Assembly: GCA_022428205.1 (NCBI GenBank)
Contig: JAKMCW010000093.1
Span: forward strand, 1-64,000
DNA: 64,000 nt
Source: Flavobacteriales bacterium
GTDB taxonomy: Bacteria; Bacteroidota; Bacteroidia; Flavobacteriales_D; Sanyastnellaceae
Direction of reading: 5' to 3'
This document shows positions 25,773 through 34,503 of this stretch, one piece after another. A program made the position numbers and the translations under genes. Numbering within the stretch: position 1 is the first letter of the stretch; each line of letters opens with the position of its first letter. The notes under the pieces were generated by a model, which worked only from the letters and a program-made list of their open reading frames with translations, made no database searches and was not told where the DNA came from.

Positions 25773-27200
25773 ATGCTGACGAATATGAAATCACTTCGCC
25801 TCTTTGCCGGCATCGTTGGATGCACCATCGCCCTCACCGGCTGTGACCGCATGCTGGAGTTCGAACCTGGAGATGTCATCCTCGCTGAAGACGCCATCAA
25901 CACCGCTGACGACCTCCAGCGAATGCTCAACTCCAACTACGATGTGTTGGCCAACCTGCTCAATGGGCGCCAACAAAGCATTGCGGAACTGCTGACCAAC
26001 AACATGGCACGCCCCTACTCCAGCTTGGACTACACCGCTGTCTGGAACCGGGAAACGAATTTCTTTACCCCCACCACCGGAGGGCTCTACACTGACTTTT
26101 ATTATGCCATTTATCGGGCCAATGTTGTGGTCGAAAGCTTCGAATTGGTCGAAGACTTGGACGATGCAACACGGCTCAGGTTGGAAGCTGAATCCCGCTT
26201 CGTACGCGCTGTATGCCATTGGTACCTGGTCAAGATGTGGGCCTACCCTTATGGCTACACTGGCGACAACAGCCACCTGGGTGTGCCCCTGCGAACCGAC
26301 GCCGTGGCGCCGCCAAGCCCGCGCGCCAGTGTGGGTGAGGTCTACGCCCAAATCATCGAGGACCTCGAGTTTGCCAAGGCCAACCTCCCCAATGAAAACG
26401 GCCCATACGCTACGAGCATGGCGGCCAGCGGATTTCTGGCCCACATCCACTTTCTCAGGCAGGATTGGGGCGCTGCGCGCGTCGAAGCAGAGCGGGTCAT
26501 CAACAGCGGCCTCTTCCAGTTGGATGGAGACCTTGACCGCTTCGAGGCAGGCAGTGACAGCGTTCTTGCGGGAGAGCTCATCAACCCCGAGACGGTATTT
26601 GGCATTACCGGTGGCTACTTTGCTGTCGACGGCGACAGCTTGCTGAACGACCGCAGCTCAGCCTTTCGGGACAACTTCAGGCAGGACAACAACCTGAATC
26701 CGCAACTGACCTTCAGTGATGATGTCTTTGACCTGTTTCAGTTGAATTCGGCTGATGACCGGGGCGAATGGATTGAGAGCAATGGCGTCAACCACCGGGT
26801 GACCCGATTCGACAACAAGCAGTACTTCAATGTCCCCGTCATCCATTTGACCGGCTTGCACCTCTTGCGGGCCATGTCCCTTGTCGAACAAGGGGGCGAC
26901 CTGCAAACGGCCATCTCGGACATCAATGCCATTCGGGACCGTGCCTTTGGGGAAGACTTGAACGACCTCGACCCTACTTCTGGGGCAAGTGCCGTTCGCG
27001 CAGCTGCACGTGAAGAATACCGCAAGGAGACCCTGTGCGAGGGATGGGAGCTTGACCAGTTCAAGCTGCGCGGCGTGATGGGAGAACCTGAGACGGTGCG
27101 CGATGCGCCATGGGATTGTCCAGGGTCACTGCTTCAATTCCCGAACTCTTCTACCACAGCCGCTGGCTTTATCCTCAACGACGAAGGCGGATGCCTGTGA
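25773..27200 (+). CDS. susD: SusD/RagB-type outer membrane glycan-binding lipoprotein
   Basis: A 475-residue lipoprotein that caps the SusC channel and binds glycan. The lipobox ALTGC gives Cys after ~25 residues, followed by DRMLEFEPGDVILAEDAINT, the usual SusD start with an acidic stretch for surface display. Helical TPR-like parts (RLRLEAESRFVRAVCHWYLVKMWAYPYG, VYAQIIEDLEFAKANLP, AASGFLAHIHFLRQDWGAA) and the late RxAAREEYRKETLCEGWELDQFKLRG are family hallmarks. It starts 6 bases after susC. A second ATG at 25785 (MKSLRLF) is also possible. The ligand is inferred from the neighbours. Confidence 0.95.
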   Translation: MLTNMKSLRLFAGIVGCTIALTGCDRMLEFEPGDVILAEDAINTADDLQRMLNSNYDVLANLLNGRQQSIAELLTNNMARPYSSLDYTAVWNRETNFFTPTTGGLYTDFYYAIYRANVVVESFELVEDLDDATRLRLEAESRFVRAVCHWYLVKMWAYPYGYTGDNSHLGVPLRTDAVAPPSPRASVGEVYAQIIEDLEFAKANLPNENGPYATSMAASGFLAHIHFLRQDWGAARVEAERVINSGLFQLDGDLDRFEAGSDSVLAGELINPETVFGITGGYFAVDGDSLLNDRSSAFRDNFRQDNNLNPQLTFSDDVFDLFQLNSADDRGEWIESNGVNHRVTRFDNKQYFNVPVIHLTGLHLLRAMSLVEQGGDLQTAISDINAIRDRAFGEDLNDLDPTSGASAVRAAAREEYRKETLCEGWELDQFKLRGVMGEPETVRDAPWDCPGSLLQFPNSSTTAAGFILNDEGGCL

Positions 27201-27207
27201 ACCCCTC

Positions 27208-27723
27208 ATGAACGCGATGAACATGAATCAATTGAACACCCTCACCCTCCTTGCTGTGGGCTTGGCCTTGACCGTTGCCGGCTGCAAGCCCGAGATCGAA
27301 GGAGAGCTCGGCGACCCCATCGACAAGCGCGCGGGGTTCCTCGGGACTTGGGAGCTGGCCTCCTTTACCCAACAGGACCTCAACAACCCCGTCAAGGAAG
27401 TGCGCGACCTGAGTCACCTCTACATCCAAGAGGGCATCGCACCCCTGCGCATGGACTTCAACGAGGACGACTCTTACGGCATCACCCAAGAGATTGGCCG
27501 CTCTTATTTCGGCGATGGTGGCATGTGGGCCTTTGACGACCCCGCCTTTCCCACCTTCTTGATTTTGATGGGCGACACGGACACGCTCCAGTACAACCTT
27601 GGCACCACCGTTCGCCCCTATGACGACCAAATGGCGATCGAATACCGCAGGAGCTGTGGTGAAGGAGGCGCACTCGTCGAAACTGTGATCTACACGTTCA
27701 CCTTCAACCGCATTCCGCAATGA
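27208..27723 (+). CDS. Small lipoprotein, DUF5004/lipocalin-like, of the SusCD operon
   Basis: A 171-residue lipoprotein: MNAMNMNQLNTLTLLAVGLALTVAGC ends in a lipobox with Cys at ~26. The mature domain is beta-rich and opens with FLGTWELASFTQQDL, as in lipocalin-like DUF5004 proteins that I recall beside SusD genes; MDFNEDDSYGI and the closing VIYTFTFNRI fit a small barrel. The start at 27208 was chosen over the track start (27103), which would overlap susD by nearly 100 bases. It follows susD by 7 bases and overlaps the next gene by 4 bases (ATGA), so all are co-transcribed. A glycan-binding or SusD-helper role is an inference only. Confidence 0.7.
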   Translation: MNAMNMNQLNTLTLLAVGLALTVAGCKPEIEGELGDPIDKRAGFLGTWELASFTQQDLNNPVKEVRDLSHLYIQEGIAPLRMDFNEDDSYGITQEIGRSYFGDGGMWAFDDPAFPTFLILMGDTDTLQYNLGTTVRPYDDQMAIEYRRSCGEGGALVETVIYTFTFNRIPQ

Positions 27724-28604
27724 ACCGCATTCTCTCCCTATCTGCCCTGCTCTTGGCAGGCGCCTTTTGGAACGCCGGCTGGGGACAGGCGGCCTATGTA
27801 CTCCCCTCGCCCACCGCAGTCGATTCCGAGTGCACCTTGTACGTCGACCTGAGTCAGTGCCAAGACCAGCGCCTGAGTGACATGTTGGACGCTTACCCAG
27901 AAGAAGATGTCTACCTCTGGATCTGGAACCCTTCGGCTCCCTTGGACGGGAACGGCGATTGGGGGGACAGTGACGACCACCAGAAGATGACCAAGGTGAG
28001 CGAAAAGCTCTACAGCTTGAGCTTTGTGCCCAGCACTTACTTCGGCGTCGATGGTCCCACCTTCTTCACCCGCGGTATTTCTTGTCTGGCCAAGTTCGAC
28101 AACGGATATGCCTACGAGGAAGAATTCGGAGGAGAAGCCAAGACAGAAGACCTCTCGGTCGGCATTGTGCCACAATTGTGCAATGGCCGCATGTGCATTT
28201 TCCCGGAAATTCGAGAAGGCGATGACTTCATCACCTTTACTTACGACAACAACCAGGAAACCAATCCGGACCTCCAGAATTTGAGTGACGTATACCTCAA
28301 CCTCACGGCGAGGACAGATGCATTCACACTGTACACTTATGGTGACGATGGTGTGGCTTCAACGCCATTTGACGCGGGAACGGTTCCGGAATTGAAGATG
28401 ACCCCCGTCGACGGCGAGCCCGGATTCTTCACCTTCACGTTTGTGCCAGAGACTTTCTTTCTCGGGACGCCCAGCAACATTGACCAAACGCCATACACCG
28501 GTGAACCACTCGAAAATGGGGTGCGTTGGTACATCACTAAGCCGGGGTACACCTTCACTGGCCCTCCTCCAGCCAATAGCCTGGGTGTCCTCATCTGTGA
28601 ATGA
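27720..28604 (+). CDS. Exported protein of the SusCD operon, unknown family
   Basis: A 294-residue protein with signal peptide MNRILSLSALLLAGAFWNAGWGQ and no lipobox. The mature part has two similar halves: each runs from a CTLYVDLSQ or VYLNLTARTD strand, through a YLWIWNP or FTLYTYGDD strand, to a close of the form SLSFVPSTYFG or TFTFVPETFFLG before a hydrophobic end. This suggests two repeated beta-sandwich domains of ~130 residues, such as surface glycan-binding modules. I recognise no named family. It overlaps the lipoprotein gene by 4 bases and is followed by a strong terminator, so it ends the susCD operon. The place is that of SusE/SusF-like binding proteins in other loci, but there is no clear sequence likeness to them. 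Confidence 0.75.
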   Translation: MNRILSLSALLLAGAFWNAGWGQAAYVLPSPTAVDSECTLYVDLSQCQDQRLSDMLDAYPEEDVYLWIWNPSAPLDGNGDWGDSDDHQKMTKVSEKLYSLSFVPSTYFGVDGPTFFTRGISCLAKFDNGYAYEEEFGGEAKTEDLSVGIVPQLCNGRMCIFPEIREGDDFITFTYDNNQETNPDLQNLSDVYLNLTARTDAFTLYTYGDDGVASTPFDAGTVPELKMTPVDGEPGFFTFTFVPETFFLGTPSNIDQTPYTGEPLENGVRWYITKPGYTFTGPPPANSLGVLICE

Positions 28605-28637
28605 CCGGCCACATCCCTGTCCATTGATCCTCCTGAA

Positions 28638-28663
28638 GCGCCCGGCCTTAACCGGGCGTTTCT
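28638..28663 (+). terminator. Rho-independent terminator at the end of the SusCD operon
   Basis: CGCCCGG-CCTTAA-CCGGGCG followed by TTTCT: a perfect 7-bp GC stem with a 6-base loop. It lies 34 bases after the stop of the last operon gene and 15 bases before the next start. Confidence 0.75.
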
Positions 28664-28678
28664 GATATTGAAACCGCT

Positions 28679-31048
28679 ATGCGCCATTATCTCATCCAAA
28701 CGCTGCCCTTAACCCTGGCCATTGTCGTCCTGGCATCTTGCCACTCCCCTGTGGTTCAAACGGCAGGCACTACGGAGGTCATTCAAGGCACGGTCCAACC
28801 CATTCGACTGCGCCCTGATTCCACGTGGGTCCCTCTGGGGGACTTCTGCCCTGGTGTACTTCCGGACTCCGTGACTTGGATTCCAAATTGGGGCCAAGGC
28901 CGCCGAGCGATGCTCACCGAGCACAATGGGCAAGCCGGGGTCTGGATCAAGCAAAAACCTCAAATGGGGTTCGGTGCGCTCGGCATTTCCACAGGCGGGG
29001 AGTCAGCGCAGGTCCCCGTCTTCGCCTCTACATCGCAACGGATCACCTTTGAGTTTGCCCCATCAGGGCCAGCACCCAAAGACGTCCGCATCATGGGCGC
29101 CTTTAACGGATGGTCGCGATCCAGCCAGCCACTTGTGGCAGAAGCAAGCGGCAACTGGCAGACCACTTTGACCTTGCCAGAGGGCCAACACCCCTACCAA
29201 TTGATCGTGGACGGCGAGGAAGTGCCCGACCCAGCGAACCCTCACCGCGTGGACAACGGGTTTGGCGGCTTTAATTCTGTCCTCACCGTGGGAGGAGACC
29301 AGCCTGCCGCATCTCTCAGCGCCATCGGCTTTGGCGGCAACCAAGTGCATGACGTGCGTTTGCTGGGCACACCTGGCGCACGCATCTGGGCTTGGTGGGA
29401 AAATCAACTGTACACCAGCACAATACTGGGTGAGGAAGGGACCGGTCTGGTGCGCATTCCTGCTGGTGCATACGGCGCTGGGCGCACCCAGCTCCGATTG
29501 TGGGCCACAGGCACAGGCAAGCCCAGCCGAGAAGTCCGCATTCCGCTAATGGACGGCTTGCCCATCGAATCTCCGGACATGCTCACGCGGCAAGATTGGG
29601 CATCACAGGTGCTTTATTTCATGCTTGTGGACCGGTTCCGAAACGCCGACGTCACCAACGACCGTCCGGTCGATGATCCATCCATTCTGCCTCAGGCCAA
29701 CGATCAAGGCGGAGATCTCGCCGGCATCATGGCCGCTTTGGAAGAAGGGTATTTCGACGATTTGGGTGTGACCGCATTGTGGGTGAGCCCACTCACGCGC
29801 AACCCCGATGCTGCCTATGGTTATTGGCAGGATCCATCTACCGACGTGACCAGCCGGTTCAGTGGGTACCACGGCTACTGGCCCATCTCGAATACTGAAA
29901 TCGACCCGCGTTTTGGTGCTCGGGAAGAATTTGATGCCCTTGTTGATGCCGCACACCGCAGGGACATGAATTTCTTGCTCGATTATGTAGCCAACCATGT
30001 GCACGAGGAGCATCCGCTTTACAAGGAGCATCCTGATTGGGCCACCGACCTGTATTTGCCCGATGGCACCGAGAACACACAATTGTGGGACGACCAGAGG
30101 CTCACGACGTGGTTCGACACCTTCATGCCCACCCTCAATCTCGAACGCGCTGATGTGGCAGAGGCCATGTCAGACAGTGCAGCGTGGTGGGTGCTCCACA
30201 GTAACATCGATGGTTTCCGCCACGATGCCACCAAGCACATTCCATTGTCGTTTTGGCGCATGCTCACGCGCAAGATCAAGGCAGAGACACAAGGGACAGG
30301 CAGGCGCATTTACCAAATCGGAGAAACCTACGGCAGTGCTGAACTGATCGGAAGTTATCTGGGTACGGGCCTGTTGGATGCTCAATTTGACTTCAACCTG
30401 TACGACAAGGCTGTAGTGGCATTTGGCCAAGACGGGGGGAATCTCGCTGACCTCATTCAAGTCGCACAGGAGGGCTTGGACCAGTACGGTGCCCACCACC
30501 TTATGGGCACCATCACAGGCAACCAAGACCGGCCGAGGTTCGCTTCTTTGGCAGAGGGGACTGTGCTTTGGGGTGAAGACCACAAGCTGGCGGGCTGGAC
30601 AAGAGACATCACGCGCAGTGGCATCCGCGGACACCAAGCCATGCGCATGCTGACGGCGTTCAACATGTCCATGCCTGGCGTGCCCTGTATCTACCAGGGA
30701 GACGAGTATGCCGATGTTGGCGGCAACGACCCGGACAACCGCCGCATGGTCCGTTTCGAGGACCTCGATCTCGAAGAACGCCGCACCCGTGAAATGACCT
30801 CCCGCTGGATTGCATTGCGCCGCAGCCGGATGAGCATGATGTACGGCCATACCACCCTCTCTACTGTGCAGCCACAATTGCTCAAAGTGACCCGCCAATA
30901 TCTCAGCGAAACCACGACCATTTTGATCAACATAGGAGACAAGGCCATCTCCGTTCCCGGATTGGATGATGCACACAGCCTGTTGGGGCACCCCATCGAA
31001 GGAACCATCCCCCCATATACCGCCATGGCCCTCGAAGGGTCCCTTTAA
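28679..31048 (+). CDS. Lipoprotein GH13 enzyme (neopullulanase/alpha-amylase type)
   Basis: The 789-residue protein starts with MRHYLIQTLPLTLAIVVLASC, a lipoprotein signal with Cys21. An E-set, glycogen-binding-like domain follows (~115-200: DVRIMGAFNGWSRSSQPL, HPYQLIVDGEEVPDPAN), then a second beta domain and the GH13 barrel (~310-700). GH13 motifs: DYVANHV, GFRHDATKHI (nucleophile Asp516), IYQIGETYGS (acid Glu549) and GNQDRPRF (Asp617). The usual His of NHD is Gln here, which I also recall in a Bacteroidota GH13 group. It lies behind a terminator, so it has its own promoter, yet clearly belongs to the same glucan region, acting at the outer membrane or in the periplasm on maltodextrins, like SusA or SusG. 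Confidence 0.9.
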   Translation: MRHYLIQTLPLTLAIVVLASCHSPVVQTAGTTEVIQGTVQPIRLRPDSTWVPLGDFCPGVLPDSVTWIPNWGQGRRAMLTEHNGQAGVWIKQKPQMGFGALGISTGGESAQVPVFASTSQRITFEFAPSGPAPKDVRIMGAFNGWSRSSQPLVAEASGNWQTTLTLPEGQHPYQLIVDGEEVPDPANPHRVDNGFGGFNSVLTVGGDQPAASLSAIGFGGNQVHDVRLLGTPGARIWAWWENQLYTSTILGEEGTGLVRIPAGAYGAGRTQLRLWATGTGKPSREVRIPLMDGLPIESPDMLTRQDWASQVLYFMLVDRFRNADVTNDRPVDDPSILPQANDQGGDLAGIMAALEEGYFDDLGVTALWVSPLTRNPDAAYGYWQDPSTDVTSRFSGYHGYWPISNTEIDPRFGAREEFDALVDAAHRRDMNFLLDYVANHVHEEHPLYKEHPDWATDLYLPDGTENTQLWDDQRLTTWFDTFMPTLNLERADVAEAMSDSAAWWVLHSNIDGFRHDATKHIPLSFWRMLTRKIKAETQGTGRRIYQIGETYGSAELIGSYLGTGLLDAQFDFNLYDKAVVAFGQDGGNLADLIQVAQEGLDQYGAHHLMGTITGNQDRPRFASLAEGTVLWGEDHKLAGWTRDITRSGIRGHQAMRMLTAFNMSMPGVPCIYQGDEYADVGGNDPDNRRMVRFEDLDLEERRTREMTSRWIALRRSRMSMMYGHTTLSTVQPQLLKVTRQYLSETTTILINIGDKAISVPGLDDAHSLLGHPIEGTIPPYTAMALEGSL

Positions 31049-31086
31049 CGTCCAAGAGATAACCTCAAGCGGGCTATCCTTGCACC

Positions 31087-32469
31087 ATGAAGTCCATTTG
31101 TTCTCTGCTGGGATTCGTATCCCTCGTTGTTCTGCCCGTGCAGCTCTCTGCCCAAGACACTTTCACTGTTGGCAATACCACCCTCTACGCGACCGACCTG
31201 GTCGAAGACAGCCAGATCCCTTGGGAACTCGTTTGGGGCGGTGATGACATGTTGTGGTGCAGTGAGCGCAAAGGACGCGTGATCCGCATCGACCCCTCCA
31301 CGGGCGAATACACCACCGTCCTCGACCTTAATGTCACCTTCAACGGAAACGGTGAGCCCGGTCTGCTCGGCATGGTGCAACATCCTGATTTTCCCGAGGA
31401 CCCCCGTGTATGGGTGGTTTATTGCGATGGACAATTCAGCGTGTCAGAGCACCTGAGTGTTTTTGAATGGAATGGCACGGAGTTGGTCAACGAGCAAGAG
31501 CTGATCACCCTCCCCGGCGCACAAATCCACAATGGAAGCCGCCTTCTGTGGTTGCCTGACAACACCATGCTGATGACCACAGGCGATGCCGGTGACACCG
31601 ACAACAGCCAAGACCTCGAAAGCCTCAACGGCAAGATTTTGAGGCTCAACCCCGACGGTTCAATCCCCGCTGACAATCCGTTTGGCTCCGACAGCTACGT
31701 GTACACCTGGGGCAACCGCAATGCACAAGGATTGTGTATCGGACCCAACGGCTTGGTTTATGCTTCGGAGCACGGTCAAAACCAAGACGATGAATTCAAC
31801 CTCGTGGAGGCTGGTCGCAACTATGGATGGCCGACGGTGCAGGGCGCGTGCAATGCACCCTCAGAAACTTCTTTCTGCAACGAATGGAATGTCATGGAGC
31901 CGCTGTTGGCATGGACGCCATGCATCGCATTGAATGGCCTCGAGTACTACACACACGAAGCCATCCCTGAATTTCAAGGCAAGATCATGATGGGCGTAAT
32001 GAGTGGTTTCAACGACCCCCTTCCCGGTCGCTTGATCATGATTGAATTGTCAGAAGACGGACAAGCTGCAGAAAGCCAAGAAGCTTTTTTCGGCAGCTTT
32101 AACCAGCGCATCCGCGACATCGCTGTCAATCCTTACACCGGCGGCTTCTACCTGGCGTTCAATGGTGAGTCATATCCCGGAAACCCGCCCAACATCATCA
32201 AGGAATTCAGCACTGCTGATCCTTCATTGGTGCCCACCCCTGTTGTGAAGCCCGTGCTGGTGCAACCCGTTCCTGCGCGCGACCGTGCTGCGGTCATGGC
32301 CACGGACGGAGCCATTGGTGGCCCCTTGGTGGTCCGCGACATGACTGGACGCATCGTTTACGAAGGCACGGTGAACAGCAGCACCTTTGAATTGAACCTC
32401 AGCGGTTGGTCTGCTGGGCGTTATATCGTCTGGACTGCCGTTGGTGCGGCGGACTTGATGGTCCACTGA
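31087..32469 (+). CDS. Secreted PQQ-dependent sugar dehydrogenase (GSDH family) with T9SS domain
   Basis: A 460-residue protein with signal peptide MKSICSLLGFVSLVVLPVQLSAQ, a six-bladed GSDH propeller (~40-375) and a T9SS type A tail (~385-460: PVVKPVLVQPVPARD, LVVRDMTGRIVYEG, LSGWSAGRYIVW). Family motifs: IPWELVWGGDDMLWCSERKGRV, GEPGLLGMVQHPDF, the RNAQGLCIGPNGLVYASEHG block and DEFNLVEAGRNYGWPTV, which shape the PQQ and calcium site. Such enzymes oxidise aldoses outside the cell and pass electrons to the respiratory chain or a soluble carrier. It lies 38 bases after the GH13 gene. Glucose set free by the amylases is a natural substrate, but that is inference. A near-match -7 box (TATCCTTG) is 5 bases upstream. 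Confidence 0.88.
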   Translation: MKSICSLLGFVSLVVLPVQLSAQDTFTVGNTTLYATDLVEDSQIPWELVWGGDDMLWCSERKGRVIRIDPSTGEYTTVLDLNVTFNGNGEPGLLGMVQHPDFPEDPRVWVVYCDGQFSVSEHLSVFEWNGTELVNEQELITLPGAQIHNGSRLLWLPDNTMLMTTGDAGDTDNSQDLESLNGKILRLNPDGSIPADNPFGSDSYVYTWGNRNAQGLCIGPNGLVYASEHGQNQDDEFNLVEAGRNYGWPTVQGACNAPSETSFCNEWNVMEPLLAWTPCIALNGLEYYTHEAIPEFQGKIMMGVMSGFNDPLPGRLIMIELSEDGQAAESQEAFFGSFNQRIRDIAVNPYTGGFYLAFNGESYPGNPPNIIKEFSTADPSLVPTPVVKPVLVQPVPARDRAAVMATDGAIGGPLVVRDMTGRIVYEGTVNSSTFELNLSGWSAGRYIVWTAVGAADLMVH

Positions 32470-32477
32470 GCTCGCAT

Positions 32478-34436
32478 TCAGCGAACCGGCAGCACCATCA
32501 AGGTGGTGCGCCGGTTTTGCTGACGGGCTGCATCGGTATCGCCTTGCACCGCAGGGCGGCTTTGACCATACCCTTTGGCCACCAGTTGATCGGGCACAGC
32601 CCCGGCGTCCTCGAGGGCAGATTTGACCACAGCTGCGCGCTGCTCTGAAAGCGACTGGTTTTCTTGGGCGGACCCTACATCGTCGGTATGTCCACCGACC
32701 TCCATCATCACCTGTGGATTTGCGGCCAACCAAGCGCCCACCCTCAGGAGCTCGGCACCCGATGATGCGTCTAAGGTGGCACTGCCACTTTCAAAAAAGA
32801 CGTTTTTCAAGACCACTTCAGCCCCTGGTGCCAGCAGCGCAAGCTCGAAATCGCGTTGGACCAAGCCACTTAACGCGCCCTTTTCAATCCGTTCCGAATG
32901 GAGCATGTAACCTTCGCCTTGGGCCAACACAACGAAAGCCCGGTCTAAGGGGACCGGCACGTGATAGCGCCCATCTTGGCTGGCGATTGCTTCCGCAAAA
33001 GGCATCCCGTCCTCAAGATCAACCAAGCTGATCCTGCCACCGCCGATGGGCCTGCCTGCTGCAGAAAGCAGTTTGCCCTCCATGGCCGCAGTGGGGTCGG
33101 CAGCCACTGCTTTGGGCAGCATCGTTTGGTGCAAGTCCATTTGCCCTTCAACCGAACGGCTGAAATACCCGGTCTCACCGTCAGATGCGACCACCATGCC
33201 ACTCTCGTCGTCTGGCGTATTCAAAGGCCACCCCATGTTGACCGGCTCTCCCCATTGTCCGCGCTCATCGCGTTCACACACGAACAAGTCCATGCCCCCC
33301 ATGCCCACACGGCCATCCGATGCGAAATAAAGATGCCTGCCATCGGGGTGGATAAAGGGCCGCATCTCCTGGCCGTTCGAATTGATGTTGCCCCCCATTC
33401 TGTATGCCGCTCCCCAAGAACCATCTGGATTGCGCAACGCCGTAAAAATGTCGTGTTTGCGACGGCCCGCGCGCCCCGAGCCGCGTGTGAAATACAGTTG
33501 CTGGCCGTCGGGACTCAAACAAGGCTGGCTTTCCCAAGCCGGGGAATTGACCGCTCCCAGGTTTTGTGGCACGCTCCACCCTTGCCCTTCGCGCTCTGCG
33601 ATGTACAAATCACAGCTGCCCTTGTGCGGTCCTTCTCCTGGACGGTCCGCGTCGCGGCAAATGGTAAAGCACAAGGTCATGCCGTCGCCCGACAAGGTGC
33701 CTGCCCCTTCATTGTTGGAAGTGTTGATTCCCCGCAACGGCTGAGGCTCTGACCAGTCCTCGGCGTTTTTGAAGGAGACAAACAGGTCTTCTTGACCCTG
33801 TTTCCAGCGCGCATTCTCCAGCCTCCGGGTGAACACCAAGGCCTCCCCTGCCTGCCAAGGACTTGGGAAGTATTCGTCCATCGCAGTGGATACGGGAAAG
33901 GGCAACGGTTCCGCTTGAAGCGTTACCGGCACCGCGAGTGAAGCGCTGATAAAGCCCGCATCCTTGAGGACCCGCTCGATGGCTTTGACGTCCGGTCCCT
34001 CCAGCACGCCAGGGATCTGCTTCATCGCCATCATGGCCGTTTTCATGCCTTCCGGATCCAAAGCATGACGGGCAGATTCTGCCCATGCCATGTGGTCACG
34101 GATCCAATCTTGTCCGCAGTGCGATAAATAGTGGGCATAATGATCACAGGCAGCTTCAAATTGTCCTTGGTCAAACCGCAGCGCGGCCAACACCCGTTCA
34201 GCCTCGGCAAACATGGGGTCCACTTCAAGGGCTTTGATCAAGTTTGCCTCCACCTCCAATTGGGCTGCGGCCTTGTCCACACCAGGCCCCATCGCCGCCC
34301 GGCTCGTTTCCATCGCCTTGCGATACAGCTTGGTGGCCTTCTTGCTTTCCGTGTGCAACCTGGCACCCGGTTGTGCCCAAGCTTGGACCACAACCCCTAA
34401 AATCAACAACACAAGCAAGGTGAAACGTTGGCGCAT
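32478..34436 (-). CDS. PorE-like outer membrane protein: TPR, beta-propeller, CRD and OmpA domains
   Basis: The 652-residue protein has a signal peptide (MRQRFTLLVLLILGVVVQAWAQ, no lipobox), a helical TPR-like part (~25-130), WD40-like PD40 repeats (~185-430: LSPDGQQLYFTRGSGRAGR, FIHPDGRHLYFASDGR, VASDGETGYFSRS), a carboxypeptidase-regulatory-like domain (~450-530, GKLLSAAGRPIGGGRISLVD) and a C-terminal OmpA domain (~545-652, VFFESGSATLD, GHTDDVGSAQENQSLSEQRA) that binds peptidoglycan. This order of four domains is that of PorE (PG1058) of the type IX secretion system. Related OmpA proteins with other jobs exist, so the T9SS role is likely rather than proved. The chosen start replaces an earlier non-ATG start in the track. 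Confidence 0.82.
   Translation of the reverse strand: MRQRFTLLVLLILGVVVQAWAQPGARLHTESKKATKLYRKAMETSRAAMGPGVDKAAAQLEVEANLIKALEVDPMFAEAERVLAALRFDQGQFEAACDHYAHYLSHCGQDWIRDHMAWAESARHALDPEGMKTAMMAMKQIPGVLEGPDVKAIERVLKDAGFISASLAVPVTLQAEPLPFPVSTAMDEYFPSPWQAGEALVFTRRLENARWKQGQEDLFVSFKNAEDWSEPQPLRGINTSNNEGAGTLSGDGMTLCFTICRDADRPGEGPHKGSCDLYIAEREGQGWSVPQNLGAVNSPAWESQPCLSPDGQQLYFTRGSGRAGRRKHDIFTALRNPDGSWGAAYRMGGNINSNGQEMRPFIHPDGRHLYFASDGRVGMGGMDLFVCERDERGQWGEPVNMGWPLNTPDDESGMVVASDGETGYFSRSVEGQMDLHQTMLPKAVAADPTAAMEGKLLSAAGRPIGGGRISLVDLEDGMPFAEAIASQDGRYHVPVPLDRAFVVLAQGEGYMLHSERIEKGALSGLVQRDFELALLAPGAEVVLKNVFFESGSATLDASSGAELLRVGAWLAANPQVMMEVGGHTDDVGSAQENQSLSEQRAAVVKSALEDAGAVPDQLVAKGYGQSRPAVQGDTDAARQQNRRTTLMVLPVR
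32485..32518 (+). terminator. Terminator inside the 3' end of the convergent OmpA-family gene
   Basis: ACCGGC-A-GCACC-loop-GGTGC-GCCGGT with TTTT after it: an 11-bp stem with one bulged A. It lies 16 bases after the dehydrogenase stop but within the last codons of the OmpA-family gene on the other strand, so one stretch serves both as code and as stop signal. Confidence 0.55.
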
Positions 34437-34503
34437 AGCTTTTATCACTAAGAGTGAAACGCCAAGATGGGGACATTCGCGCAGTGAACCCGAAATTTGA
34501 GGG

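Noticed and set aside
30170-30991. Minus-strand ORF of 273 residues
   Set aside because: Antisense to the GH13 lipoprotein gene, with no recognisable domain.
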